Source: Terebella lapidaria | Taxonomy: Eukaryota > Annelida > Polychaeta > Terebellida > Terebellidae | Assembly (NCBI GenBank): GCA_949152475.1 | Contig: OX424566.1 | Coordinates: 33,296,423-33,360,422, forward strand | Reading direction: 5' to 3' | Length of the DNA: 64,000 nt | Shown here: positions 48,871 through 61,900 of the stretch, one piece after another | Layout of the letters: each line of letters opens with the position of its first letter | Numbering within the stretch: the first letter of the stretch is position 1 | The notes under the pieces: model-generated | The model's database searches: none | What the model saw: the letters and a program-made list of their open reading frames with translations, nothing else | What the model was told of the DNA's origin: nothing | Program-made: the position numbers and the translations under genes

Positions 48871-49802
48871 TTTGGGGGTTCATGAGTTTCCCTGTCATTT
48901 TTGTTTTCTCTCACTTCGTATGCCTGATATGACTTTCTGTCCCCGGACTATGAGATTGGATAACGGACCCTGTTTTGTTTGCTCGGAATACTTAATACTG
49001 GGTATTGATTCCACGTCTATTAAATGTTCGCAGATCTCAATTTGATTCTTATGCGCCACAATACGACCACACGAACTCGTTTATAAAATGTGTTTAATCT
49101 CACAGTTTCATCTAATCCTGTTCATTGTCATAATCCTGAGGCGTATTTGTATTGAAAGCAATTGTGTAAATACTAATCGCTATAAATGTCTCATTTCTAT
49201 CGGATGAGTGAAAAGAGTTTTTGTCTTTTATGTACAGAAACTTATTCACATTTTGAACAAATGGACACTGTGTTAGACGAGTCCCTGACAAATGGATGCA
49301 GTGTTTAAACGTCTGAGGCATTATGATGCCGGAAGCCTCATTGGGCACGTTTTGCTCACATCACTTCTATATTCATGTAAGCAGCGGGGAAATTTTACAG
49401 TGAAGTAGATTAGGTTTTTCGATTTCAGTATACCCGTTTTTTTTAGTAATTATGCGTTCGGAAAAGTAATACAGACAGAACAATCATTTTCCACACATGA
49501 TACCATTATTCCATGTCGAGTTATAGTCCATTGTACCACGGATCACCATTCTGGCCTCGCTGCGTCATTGAGTAGCGAAGCATGAAATAAGTTACATATT
49601 ATATCGTCATTTTGACCCAGCGTATTGTCAAATGAGTCGCTATCCCAAGTCAAATAACGCAGTGATGAGATAATACGTCAATAATTGGCCAAATCACGGG
49701 TTGTTTTCACACGTCCTAGAAATATGCCATAATGATGTACTCAATCACTCTTTTCATCTCAAACATTACGAGAAATTATACCTGGTATCATTCGCACAAA
49801 CA

Positions 49803-49808
49803 TTTATT
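49803..49808 (-). promoter_or_regulatory. poly(A) signal of the sulfotransferase gene
   Basis: AATAAA on the minus strand, 44 nt beyond the stop codon of the CHST15-like gene. Position and exact hexamer make it the likely cleavage signal, which implies a very short 3' UTR. Confidence 0.55.
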
Positions 49809-49851
49809 AGAACTAGTGAACTAGTGTTTTTTCTGGTGTTAAAAAGGCGCA

Positions 49852-52800
49852 TCATCCAAAAAGGAAGCGCTTATCACTCAGAAGCTCAGCAAGCATTACG
49901 TTGTAAGGTGCGAAAAATGAGTTCAGGAGTTCGCGAGTTGTAGCCAACATCGTCGTCTGATAACTCGAAATATTCAATGTAACTTCTTGTGGCAGGTCTC
50001 CAAAATCACCATCTGAAACGAATGCTACCATATTGCAGGCGGTAAGTAATAATGTGTTACATGTGACGATAAACTAGTGTATACATTGCGTTAAACTGTA
50101 ATTAGGTTGGACAAAGCAATATTCCTACCTAGGTCTAAAAACGTTTTCACTTGTTCCATTGTGGGAAGTTTGTTTCGAAAGAAATCTTCCGATTTTATGA
50201 ACATCACTTGGTGTTTTGGGAACACAGAAAGCCATTCCTTGGCAAACGGGTAGTATAGACTGTTTCTCAACCAAATCTATGTAAATAAATAAACAAACAA
50301 AAACGATGAAGATACCATATGTTTTTGTAGATAAAAAGATTCAAACTGATAGTAAATACTCGTACCCTCGCTCCTTGTCGAATAATGCGATTCAAAGTAT
50401 TGTTGAAAGCACACATTTTCAATGTATTAGTTTGGAGACAGTCGTTGAATAATTCAAGTCCCTTCCGAACACGATTATCAAAATCCTCAGGCGAGAACTC
50501 GTCGGCGTAGAAATGGCGATAGTGGGAATACAACCTGTTGGCGAAGATATTATGGATTCTTCACTCCCAGTGGTGAGATGAAGTAATATCCTCTGTTATG
50601 TAAGGCATTATTACGTATTAGTTATGCTGTCCACACTGCAGACTGTCAGGGAATAATTGCTAGTATGATAAGAACAATGAATATGTCCCCTTCATTGACA
50701 AAGAGACATGCTCAACTTAGACGTAATGCTTTTTATCTATTATAAAGTTGATTGAATGCGCAAAATCTGAAATCTAATTAACCAGTAAAATATATTTTCT
50801 TGATGCCACTCGAGTCCAGCAGTTTGCATAAAGACATGAGACTTTCCAACGAATAAGTGAACATATTTCAGATATAATATGTGGTACACAAGAATTGTAT
50901 CAGTAGATGGGGCGTGTACACGAATATCTACAATCACCAGCTGACATCACTATTGTAGTGGTTGACATGACGTGATTATCCTTTTTTCTGGCATTACCAA
51001 AATGAACGTAGCTACCTCGTTGTTAATTACGGAAGATATTCGTTAGTGATTTGGTGCCAATATCGACCCCAATTACAATGCTGCCCCTGTTGAATGACCA
51101 CATCGAACAAGTACCAGCTCCTGCTAATGCAGAGGTTATATATGTCTTACCAATCTCGCATCATATTGTGATAGATGATATCACACGTGTCGTGCGCGGA
51201 CTGTATATCCAGAGCATTAGGCATATCATATGCTATCTACCTGTTATTACATACTATAGTTATTACCTGTCTGTGGGATGACGGAGCAGGATGATTATTC
51301 TCGTGTGTGGGTTCAGTGCATATAACGTGTGGGCCAGTGTTCGCGTGATCATTGTAGCGTTGTTGCCTGGCAACGAACTCAGGTCCCCTTGACTACAAAA
51401 ATACCCAGGGGTGGCGTCAACTGTTTGAATTTTCTCTTTGATAAATTACCATTATACACACAAATTGAATTGTTGTATAATGAAAAGTTGTACCGAACAG
51501 TTCTCGCTAATACGCTAGAACATGGTTAGGGTTCGTTGTATTTATTAAATATAATGGACAAATTCATGTATCATAGAACAAAGTTGTAAAGTTTATGATT
51601 GAGACTCAGTCCCATTTATTACATCGTAGTTGTTCTACAGTATACTATGAAGAGTTTACTCAATTATGTAGTTTTGGAAGTGCAGAAAGGCCTTACTTGT
51701 AATTCGTGGATGATAACTGTAATAATCCTTATGTTCTCTTGTATATTTTCTGATATCTTTTGCAGCTTTGTCGAAACTAGCTATATAGTTCTCGAACCTC
51801 GCCCCTGGAATCATATATATCAAATATTGATGTCCATGTAATCGTGTAATATGACCATATATTACGCGAATCTTGTTTACTTTTAATCTGGTCTGGTCCT
51901 CACGTTTGTCTGGGCTGCTCCAAAAGAATTGTTCCTTCCATCCGGGCGAGATGACGTCACGATGGCGTAATAGACTCTCATAGAATGCTGTAGTTCCACA
52001 CTTCCCCACTCCAATCATGTAGACATAAGGCAAACACTTCAAAACTCTCTGTCCTTCTTCCACCGCCACCCAACATGGGTTCTTGTAGTTCCGCATATAT
52101 CGTAAAATAGACTAACCGGGAGATAAAAATATATACTAGTATCACAAATAAAAACCACTACTCAATTGATAAGACTGGTAATTTCATATTGTGCTATTTC
52201 CGAATTAATTATTAATCCTGGGACCACAAAGATATAGGCCTACACACTGATCATTATTGTCGTGCATTTACCCTTATAGGAACATATTATTGTAACGATA
52301 GACGTAAGAAGAATCCATACGCCCTTGACTGCTTTTCGACTGATGTTAGCAATGGCCAGTCCCCAGAGGTCGCTCTCGTCTGTCTCGTGTGAGTAGGACT
52401 CCTTGATCGATTCTAGTGTCATGTGCCCAGCAATGCTCGTCTGCCGATCGATCGTAGGAAATCGGACATGAATGTCATAATTTCATACACCAACACTCAT
52501 TCTAATTTTCCTGTCGTAATTGTTCATTTAAAAGAGCCATTACGGCATGTTGACATGATTAAACCTGGTGATTCACGATGAGACAAAACTATTGGACACT
52601 TATAAGTACTTTTATGTTGAACTTGCCAAAAAACTACTATATTCATCTGTTCCACAGGCTACTAACATGGAAACAGTACATCTAAAATATTAAAATTATT
52701 ACAAATGCAATACCCGTTCCCTGGTGATATTTTCATTCTCGTCTTGTTCCCGTCTTTCCCTGATGCCATCACCGAGAAGTCTCTTGAGACAAAACACAGT

Positions 52801-52860
52801 CAGCAAAACGTGCAAGGACGTCACAAGTAGAAGTGTAAACGATCGAAGATGAAATCGCAT
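49852..52860 (-). CDS. CHST15-like carbohydrate sulfotransferase, 8 exons
   Basis: A PAPS-dependent Golgi sulfotransferase that transfers sulfate to a glycan. The closest fit I recognise is the N-acetylgalactosamine 4-sulfate 6-O-sulfotransferase (CHST15) group. Exons in transcript order are 52860-52714, 52440-52321, 52111-51904, 51804-51697, 51420-51267, 50534-50366, 50276-50129 and 50012-49852. Together they give 1215 nt, 404 codons plus stop, with all junctions in phase. Residues 1-30 hold a short basic cytosolic end and one membrane anchor (type II topology). The 5'-phosphosulfate loop is GVGKCGTT at 123-130. The 3'-phosphate loop is RIIILLRHPTDR at 235-246, split by an intron inside the last Arg codon. 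The family-typical LYYPFAKEWLSVFP lies near 309-322 and the C-terminus ends RFLFG. ATPGYF at about 197-202 replaces the usual EASPS-type motif. The short 92-bp intron between exons 3 and 4 is inferred from frame and family alignment. The substrate is not predictable. Confidence 0.88.
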
Positions 52861-55504
52861 TATTTCCTATAGTTTGCAAGTTTTCCATCCGTTTAATACC
52901 TTCGTGAAACATGAACTGATGCAGTGGAACGCTTCTGGTAAGGTCAACTTAGGGTCCTGACCTTTCTGGCTTTAATTGGGGGAATGTACATGTGTGTGCC
53001 TATCAATTCACTACAACTTACTGTATATTGATCACCTTGAAGCTGTGAATCACCAAAACGACATATGGCTTTGTGTGCGAATATATATACACATGTTTTA
53101 CTTTTAGACATGTGCAACATACCAGCACCTGTCCTATTGTCCTCTTGACTTCCCAATGTCTTGGCTTATCGAACATAGCCGACCTATTTATTTATTTTTT
53201 TTTTTTTTGGGGGGGGGGGTTAAGGAATTGCTCTATGTGAGCCTTGTAGCACGGTGATCAGATGACACGAATAACAATTTTTCATCATCACGACATGATA
53301 GCAACTGAGAAACTCAACTTTATGGTGAACGTTCTGATGAAAAAATGCGAAGAATTTGTCTTCTCCCGAGCGTTTTTCCTCGGGACGGGGTACTTATGTA
53401 CTATTCATACAGCTATTGTGTGGGATTCGTTCTGGCTTTCTGAATTTTTGAGTCTGCTGCTAACAGTTGAATATTCATTTTATCTGATATACAGTAGAAA
53501 CAAGTACATTTTACACAACATATTGTTTGCACCCGATGGCGTCATTGTGTCCTTAAATACATGGTATATTTGGTAGAACTTGGCTTGCTTTCCCCCTAAA
53601 AATACATCATTTATTTTTCTGATGGCATCATCGAAATCTCGTGAAAATAAGTTGTTTTACAATATTAGTATTTAGGGAGTGAGTTATATATTATCATTTA
53701 GATGTAGACAAACGTTGGGATGCTTTGAGGGGCAGAGTTCCAGGACGCCGAGGGGATACGATAAATCGTTCCTAAGCTCATGACACAGTCGTAATCTTTA
53801 TCTCCAAAAGTTTTTGCCCATTTTCCATGAGCTTTGTCTGTCGATGACAAAGTTGATGATCATGGAACCAATATCCAAGTTCTAGTTTTCCGAGCGAACA
53901 TTACCGAGTCCATTGTCCAATTTCAAATGTCAATGTCAGGAAAAATCGAGCAAATTTTACGGATCTTCACTAAATACCATATATATGACCAATACATGGT
54001 GGTGAAATCAGGAGTTCCAGGAAGAGTCAGCAATTGACACAAAACTTAATATTTTGAATTACTTGCACCGTCAGGGGTGTACGATAATGAGATTATCTCA
54101 GAAATCTGTTTCTCAGAAATCGTTGAGATTCGCAGTTTATATGTTTTTGTGGAAACTTTCTGGTGTTGTATAGCGTTTGTTCCAGCATTCAAATTTCTAA
54201 CAATGCTACATCCTAATTCCAGTTCTCATTGTTCATTAATATTATTCAGTTATATTTGTAATTATTCAAAGCATACATCCATAGATATGAATGCTTGACA
54301 GTGACCACCCATTGTATCACTCGGAAAGAATTGTATTGTTATGTGTTTAATAAATCAAACTTGAAAGCAAATAACAGAGTATTATCATCGTGAATATATC
54401 ATGGAAAGTGGTATTTAATACTTCGTTCACATTTCAGCATTAATATTAGCACACACGCCCATACACTATTTATAAAATGGCTTGAACACGGTCGGTAAAG
54501 GACAATCATTACGCTAGGACCGATTGACACCCTCACATCGACATTGTCTTCGATGCAATCAACTTGTGTAAGCACTTATATTCAGCAAATCGTCGATAGC
54601 ACGATTGTTACACGTAATCCTAGATTATCTCGGAATGGATTCACAACTATATGGCAAACAAAACAAGGCACATCGTGAAAAATAAGTCGCGGGAATAAAT
54701 GCTTGTCATAAACATCATGATCGATACAAAACACGTTGGACATTTTCATGACAAATCACAGGAAAAGCCATTGGGTTATTGCGTGGATAACATCTCGCAC
54801 AACACATGTTATGTCTATAATACATGTATTTATCAATAGGTTCGTATAACGGAGTAACCAAACTACTAGCGCTGAGCACAGGCAATCCGATGCCATAAAA
54901 ACAATACGAGTCTATACACATTACAAATGTGTTCTGATTTGCGATCATGGTTCCAACGAAATCTTACAACCTGAGCCTTTGGGCAATGCAAAACTGTGTG
55001 CAGTCTTTGGTACAAAGTCAAAATCAGTTTCCAAAAATCAGCCATGGCCATAACTTTGGACACAAGTCAATGGTTTGTATTTCATGATTGTTTTCTCTAT
55101 AAAATTATTGCTGCCATTTTGCGTTCAATATTTATAATATTATATTTGAATGCTAAATGCATTATTAATCATAACAAACACCGTTATAAATGCTGTACTA
55201 AAAGGTATGTTTGTGATGACTATAGAATGGTTGGTCACATGCAATAAAATGGCTGAAACAAGGAAATATGGAATCTAACTCCAGTATGTCCTAGAGTACG
55301 AATGATGCATCCGTGTCCAAACTTGACAATGGCTGTATTTAGCAGTGTTTGAATATGCCGGCATACCAGTCTGAAATCTTCCACACGTAACATTGGAACA
55401 ATTTCAGGTCACCTAGATATATTGGTGAATCGGGCATCGTTGAAGCTAATTAATTCAGGAGCGACACACTGTTATGCTGTGGGAATCTTTCCTGGATCAC
55501 AGTT
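52861..55504. other. spacer between sulfotransferase and gene B
   Basis: About 2.6 kb without a recognised gene. It contains a T14-G11 run at 53195-53219 and a family R fragment at 53465-53560. A frame at 53262-53576 overlaps that fragment and has no domain. Confidence 0.4.
53465..53560 (-). repeat. family R fragment
   Basis: On the minus strand, TGACGCCATCGGGTGCAAAC and CTTGTTTCTACTGTATATCA followed by ATTCAACTG align with the 3' half of family R. It is more diverged than the other copies. Confidence 0.5.
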
Positions 55505-58500
55505 TCAGTCAGACACTACATACTCCGCTGGTCTCGGGAAGAACATCACCAGAGATGTACCAATCACAACAATGTACAGCCAGAAGAAAAACCTATCGAC
55601 CACCACCGCTATGGCCCGCCACTCCCAAAAGACATCTTCGTAGGAAGAGTCGGACGAACCCCGCACTGCAACAGTCTCTTCCACGTGCTGGATCGAACGT
55701 CGAATTCCTTCCATTTCTCTCTGTAGGCTCGCGAGAGTCGAACTACACGACACGCATGCACCGCCGTTCGGGCCGTGACCCAAGTCGCTGCGCGGGCGAA
55801 GTGTGTGCGTCGCCATGTGATCTCCTGCGTTTTTGTTCTGCCACGCGAGAAAACGCGTCTGATCTTCTGATTGTATGTTGTCACGTGACCTCTCAGCCGA
55901 GATGCGACAAATCTCTCGGTAGATGGAAGACATACAGAAAACCCGGGCAACACACTTCAGGGTCACCTGAAATCAAATTGGTACATTAATTTAGCCGAGT
56001 TCAAGCAAGTATCATTGGGAAGTAATTCGCAGCTCACAGTGCAGGTCAAAAAGGGTAAAAACTTCCGGTGACTCGGTACAAATGAACGGCATGGTGCTAA
56101 ACTACTGTGTTCGTGTTTTAGACGTGATTTATTACCGCTCTCAATCGACTAATTGGAATTATAGCATCTACAAAATTGCGTAGGCCTATGCATTTGGTCT
56201 AAATTGTTGAGTTCATAGTCGGAGGTATGTGACCTACCAATTATTCGCCAACATATGAAATCAGGTTTAGCGCAATCATCTGCGAAATATTCGTGATGAT
56301 ATATATATGTACATGTATACATATAGCTAGCAAACCGTTGACAGCCACGCTGGGGGCCTTGACTTTCCGTCCTTGGGGCCTCTACTCAGATTTATCACCA
56401 GGGTCGACAGCACAATCGTCATGACGATTATAACCATGTTGATGCAGTAATATACACCTAAAAGCAATAAGCAAAACACATGTATCAGCAGAAAAGGGTC
56501 TGTGTTTAGCGCCTAACCTTCCGAAAGTAAGCTCTGTCGCTGCCAATTTTCTTAAAACTGCAGTTTCTTCGAAAAATGCATCTATTGCTGATGCAAATTA
56601 GATAATCCTGAATGAAATTTTCTCGGATCGATTTAATGCTACCAGGTTCATGAATTGTGAATGGAAATACTTTGATTGGAAAGTGTTGGAGATGCCCGCA
56701 CCTAGCAAGGGTATTGTGTTTGCGGCCGATGGCGATGAATCCACGAGGATTAGCAGCAAGAACATGAACGTACTGAAAGTACTCATAGCTGTGGAAGAAG
56801 ATAGCAGCAATCAGCTTACAAAGTAAACATCTAGAGGATAATCAATTATTAAAACTTTCCCTTGAAATCGAAGTAGTTTGGATTAAACAGTTTTATTTCA
56901 TACGCAACTATGAATTACGATTAGAATGCAATAAGAATGAGATTCTGCACACGTAATTGTAGCTTTTCTATAACGCTTTTGCATACACAACGCTTTATCT
57001 TTCCAAAAGGTCAAATAACGCAGTGACATGTATAGCTGGATGTAGGTGCATATGGCTATTCCTATATACATGACTATTGGGAGCTGTTTTAGATACTTAC
57101 CGAGTGCTGTTCTGTCAGGTCTCTCTGGGGGCAGCCAGAACACCACAAGTGTCAGAAACGCCAGGAAAATACAAGGAAGGGTTAAAATATACGTAGAAAA
57201 CACGAGCTTCCGCGACAGGTGAAGTTCAAATGTCAACACAGCGTAGTTCGGGTATTCTTCTTCAGAAGGCAGCACTTGTCTCTCGGCCGTTACGTTGACT
57301 ACCTCCCACGCACTTGACTCTCGATTTTCACTTTCGAAAGTGGAGAGATCGAGACCGCCAGGGAAAGACATCTGGATGTCCAGCTCTTTGCTAGGGTGGG
57401 TCCAGGAACCGAAAGCAAGGTTGCACTGCTGGCGATCGAAGGGGAAATTCCGGATGTCTACTGAGCATGCGCTGTGATAGATGGAATGCGGGAACCAATG
57501 AATGACGCCGTTGTTACTGACGACAGCTAGAGTGGCTCTTGAAGGGACATCTATGTCAGCTCTGTAACAAAAAACATTTAATTTGTTCATTCTTAGGCGA
57601 ACTTTACTGGTAATCATTGGTAATAGATTCGAAATATTTTTTTGCTCTCTCAATTCATACGCATGAAACATGAGGAATAACCAAATTCGTGTCTGCGACG
57701 AAAAATGTAGAAATGTGATACTCTGTCGTATATTTCAGCGAGCTACATTGATTATGATTTGCTATAATCAACTCTGCTATTTCAGTTCATTCGTTTGGAG
57801 CATAGAAAGAACAAAAATATGTCTGCGACCAAAAAAAAAAAAGAAGTGTAATACTTTATTGGATATTAAACCGAACGTTATTGGTAATTTTTAACAATAA
57901 ATTCAAAATTGGTTTGTTCTCTGTCCGTAAAAAGTCCCTACTTTTATATTTGCGGCAAAACAAAAACATTCAGATGTAATATTTCATTGGATACTGAGGA
58001 ACGCACGTGTTGAACAGCATGATATCAGGGGTCCAGATCTGGGACGGGTCGATGGTAAGTTGTAGAAGTCCCTCGTAGTCCTCAGGGTCCCACAGTAGAT
58101 ACTCATCAGTCCACGTCTGGAAGATATTACATCAGGCATTCATTCTACATATCGACACGGATATTCTGACTCCCCTAGCAGAAGTGATTCTGAGTTTTCA
58201 ATTAAGGCAGATAAAATGTATGTATCAATTTATTGCAACCAATGGACGAAGATCATAAAGAACTCACGAGTAGCATTTTTTTTTGTAATATTTTGCCAAA
58301 CATAGCTTTTCTTACTGTACGGAAATAAAATGCCTTGCTTGATTTTTTTGCCATATTTGAAGTGTTAAAAGACATGTGTCAATTGGTCACTGTCTGAAGG
58401 TCATATTTGTTTGATAACTGAAGTTTTTTTTCTTCCACCAGTACATACGTATCTGGTCCACATGCTCAGCTTTAGCATCTTATGTTTCTCGTCCAGATCC

Positions 58501-58966
58501 ATCTGTTTGAGGCCCAGACCGAAGTCGACCTTGACAGCCATGCTGGAGTTTCTGACGGGACGTCCGGCTCGCCCCATCCATTTATAATCATCCATCAACT
58601 TGAGGATCAGGCGCTTCTCGGCGGATATATCGTCCAGGTCTCTGGAATTATACGTCGTATACCATAGGCAATGGACCAGCATCACAACAATTCTGTGCGA
58701 AAGCGTTTGCTTGTGTTTAAACAGCAACTATTTCATTTTTGAAGAAAAAAAAATCATCGTTCGTGTAATGTTTGGTAATGTATATCAAATGCGAACTGTG
58801 GTTGATACATTTCAGACAAACCTGTATGCTTATATTGGTGTTTTTTGTATGGTATTCTCGCTAGATCACGTTATACTCACCGTGAGAAGTTACTGGTCCA
58901 CTGATGACCACAACACTGGCACGCTAGAACTAGCAAGAGGATTAAATTCGAAATTGCGTCATCCAT
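55505..58966 (-). CDS. nicotinic acetylcholine receptor-like (Cys-loop) subunit, gene B, 7 exons
   Basis: A paralogue of gene A in the same orientation, about 33 kb away. Exons in transcript order are 58966-58881, 58641-58449, 58116-58007, 57561-57101, 56788-56702, 56457-56336 and 55966-55505. All introns are GT-AG, and the 1521 nt give 506 codons plus stop. Four internal exons have exactly the same lengths as in gene A (110, 461, 87 and 122 bp), and every intron phase matches. Residues 1-22 form a signal peptide. The Cys loop is Cys162-Cys176. Loop A reads WTPDIMLFN. Loop C reads PSEEEYPNYAV without vicinal cysteines, so this is also a non-alpha type. M2 again has Asp -1', Arg 0' and Ser 9' (residue 289). 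The cytoplasmic loop and M4 lie in the last exon, where MEWRA-type sequence leads into M4. The exon 6 donor (GTTTGC) is weak but is supported by frame and by gene A. Introns are short (239-445 bp), so this copy is much more compact than gene A. Confidence 0.93.
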
Positions 58967-61900
58967 CTTGTTGCACCGTCCGTGTTGTTACGATTTTTGT
59001 GCGGTTGATGGTAGATTTGTCACTTGCGTGAGAAAAGGCACCTGCAGACATCAGTGAAGTGCAATCAGGCCGATTAAATCTCTGGACAGTGGCTTCTAAT
59101 CAAATCATGTTTATTTTCCATTCTTTTAGCATCCATGAAAGAACAAGAATTGTTTTAATCTTTTTTTTTTTGAAGTATGGAAACTGCATCATCAGTGGTG
59201 CGTAGACTAATCATAGCAGGTTATCAGTCAATGGAGCAATACGACTTTGGTCTACCGACTTGTTACTTGTTGAACCTAATCCAAAACTGACATAAGACAA
59301 TACATTTTTTATGATCTTGGCCTACATAAGCAGTCAATAAAGAGCCAGTATTTATGCACTCCTCTCCATTCCCGTCACAACTCACACCCTCAAGTCTCCA
59401 TTCTAAGACGTCGTGAGCGATAAGTGTTTTTCACAAAGTGATATAGCTTGTATCCATCACTTGTCACAACGTACTTTCAAGGTGAGCGCAGACGTTTATT
59501 TATGTTGGAGATGAAAAGCAATTGGAACAGTGCTATATACCAACAGAAATATTTTTAAATTTATGGCAGTGCTCCGCTCTTGAAACTCTTTCATCTTTTG
59601 GAAGTCTGACGGTACTTGCATGTATAGATGATTACACCCTAAAAGAAGTTGGATAAGTAGCATTTGTCATGCGTCACGGTTGTACAATATGCTTGGTTAA
59701 ATTGTCTTTAAAAAAAACTGAAATGTTTACAAATAGCATATTACCTATGGTCCAGCGAGCGAAAGCAAGCGCAGGGCGTCGCTGTCAATCCACCTTCGTT
59801 GGTGATGAAAACTTCGCAAACATGGCAGACATTTTTGCTGTACATTATATGTTCAACTCTATGATATCAGTACCAAAATATATTAACCGAGATATGTTGA
59901 TTGAAATGCGCTATCAGAACATTTACGACCGAAATCGGTATATATTTTTAATGTTGGGGGACCCGAGATTAGATATTTGATCCTAATTAGACTACATGTA
60001 TTCACTGAGATTTATATGTCAGTGGTGTCGAATGGTAGCACATCCAGGACCAAGCGACCTGGCATTGAAAGAGAAGCAATCTAGTCGTGTGGACGGTATA
60101 TTCGATATCGCTATTCAAACTGAATCTAATAGTCGAATAAATAAGTCTGCATTCTTAATGTATTAGTTTTTGTGTACGCGTGAATATATAACCTCAGAAT
60201 AAAAATATCAGGGGTCATCATACATGGGCTCGTCACTAGCTGTCTTATCGCACGTCTTTAAACAATGGATGTGATTTACTATACACTTAGTACTAACAAA
60301 AAAGACTATAGCAATTGGAAATAACATAAAAAAAAGAACACTTACCAAGTTTTTTTTTCATGAAGTCAATCCAGGATCGCTTGTTCATTAGAACTGTCCA
60401 GCTTTCACTTGTACTAAACACCGACAAAATCTCACTCGGGTCTAGCACCTAGAACCGCGAGTTCAGCCCCGTAACTAGCCTGAAGCTATTTATTTGTCTC
60501 GTGCGCTTTGTTACAGAATCGATGCGATGTTTGGGGGATGATGGCGAATTTGAACAGCCGCTCAGTTATAAACGCAGTGAACATGGCTCCGAGGCAGCGC
60601 GGGGCATCATGGGTAAACACCGATACACCACGATATTTGTTTGCACTTTCATATTCATTATCACGTCGATTATGTGGGATGATATTTTTCTGTATTGCTC
60701 TTCTTTCCCTTGTCGTATTTTGTGAATGAACGTGCCCCTAGTTCCATGCATGTTCGTTTAGATCAATGAAATATATTATATTGTATCCAGAAACAAATGG
60801 GATGCTCGCTATTTGTTTGTTGAACAAATACGGGCATATCCAGAAACAAAGGGGATGCTTACTATTTGTTTGTTGCACAAATACGGGCATACGCAGAGGA
60901 TATTGCCAATAATGCTTCTTATCACCAGCTACACATACTGACCACACATGGAGATTGTGATACCATACATAAAGGAATTGCTTATATTATGCTATATTTA
61001 ATCAATGGTAAAAAATCAAAGTTCTGGGAGAAAAAGGCATAGTTGACTGCCTTCCATCATACAGAGTCACGAGCACACGGAAGTATATACGATGAATCAT
61101 ACTATCAATTTGTGTTTCCAAACGACTTTTTGACTTTCATGTATAAAGTTATAAGGTTATTTTGAAATTTAACTGATATAACCTTAAACTAATACCACTT
61201 GCACAGCACGTTGGATTCTGGTGATGATTTTGAAAAAAAAATGTATAGATTTTTTGGAATAACGTCCGACTACATATGTATTTTCTAACCACAGCCACAC
61301 TCGTCTACCCAATGGCAGACATTGTGTCAAATGCACCTGCTTATACAATAAACATTAACTAGATAAGGGCCCACCAACTGCTTTTCTCTCCCTTTGTCGA
61401 ATTAGTATCTTGATAAATCAACTTTATACCACGATATAAATCGACTTATATATCTTGTCTGTCTGTCTTGCCCACAGATTTGATTACCACTTGAGAGTAC
61501 GGGTAGCTGTTGTCATCATTTACAGTCATGAAAATCATACCGTCTGGCAATATACATCATGTAAGTTAACTACACATAAACGGTCAAAAACAGAAACAAA
61601 TGCGATGAGGTCATGGACAGCCTATAATACTGTAGACATAATCTTTTCCCCCCCGAGTTTTATCGCGTTCTCTTGTCAGAACAAATTATAAGACCTGTCA
61701 GGTAAACATTAGTAACGGCATTCAAATGGGTAGACCAAGAATATAATCTGAGGTAAGTATTTAGCTCTCTCTTGGTGATTAGCATCGGAATAGAATGTAT
61801 CGTAATATGTAGATAACCCCTGAGAGGAACACATTAAATATTCATGCCTATCAGATTACAGAGGGAATGCAGAGCTGAACTATATTTAAATGACAATTAT

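Noticed and set aside
53262-53576. 104-codon hydrophobic open frame
   Set aside because: Overlaps a family R fragment and lacks splice signals or homology that I recognise.
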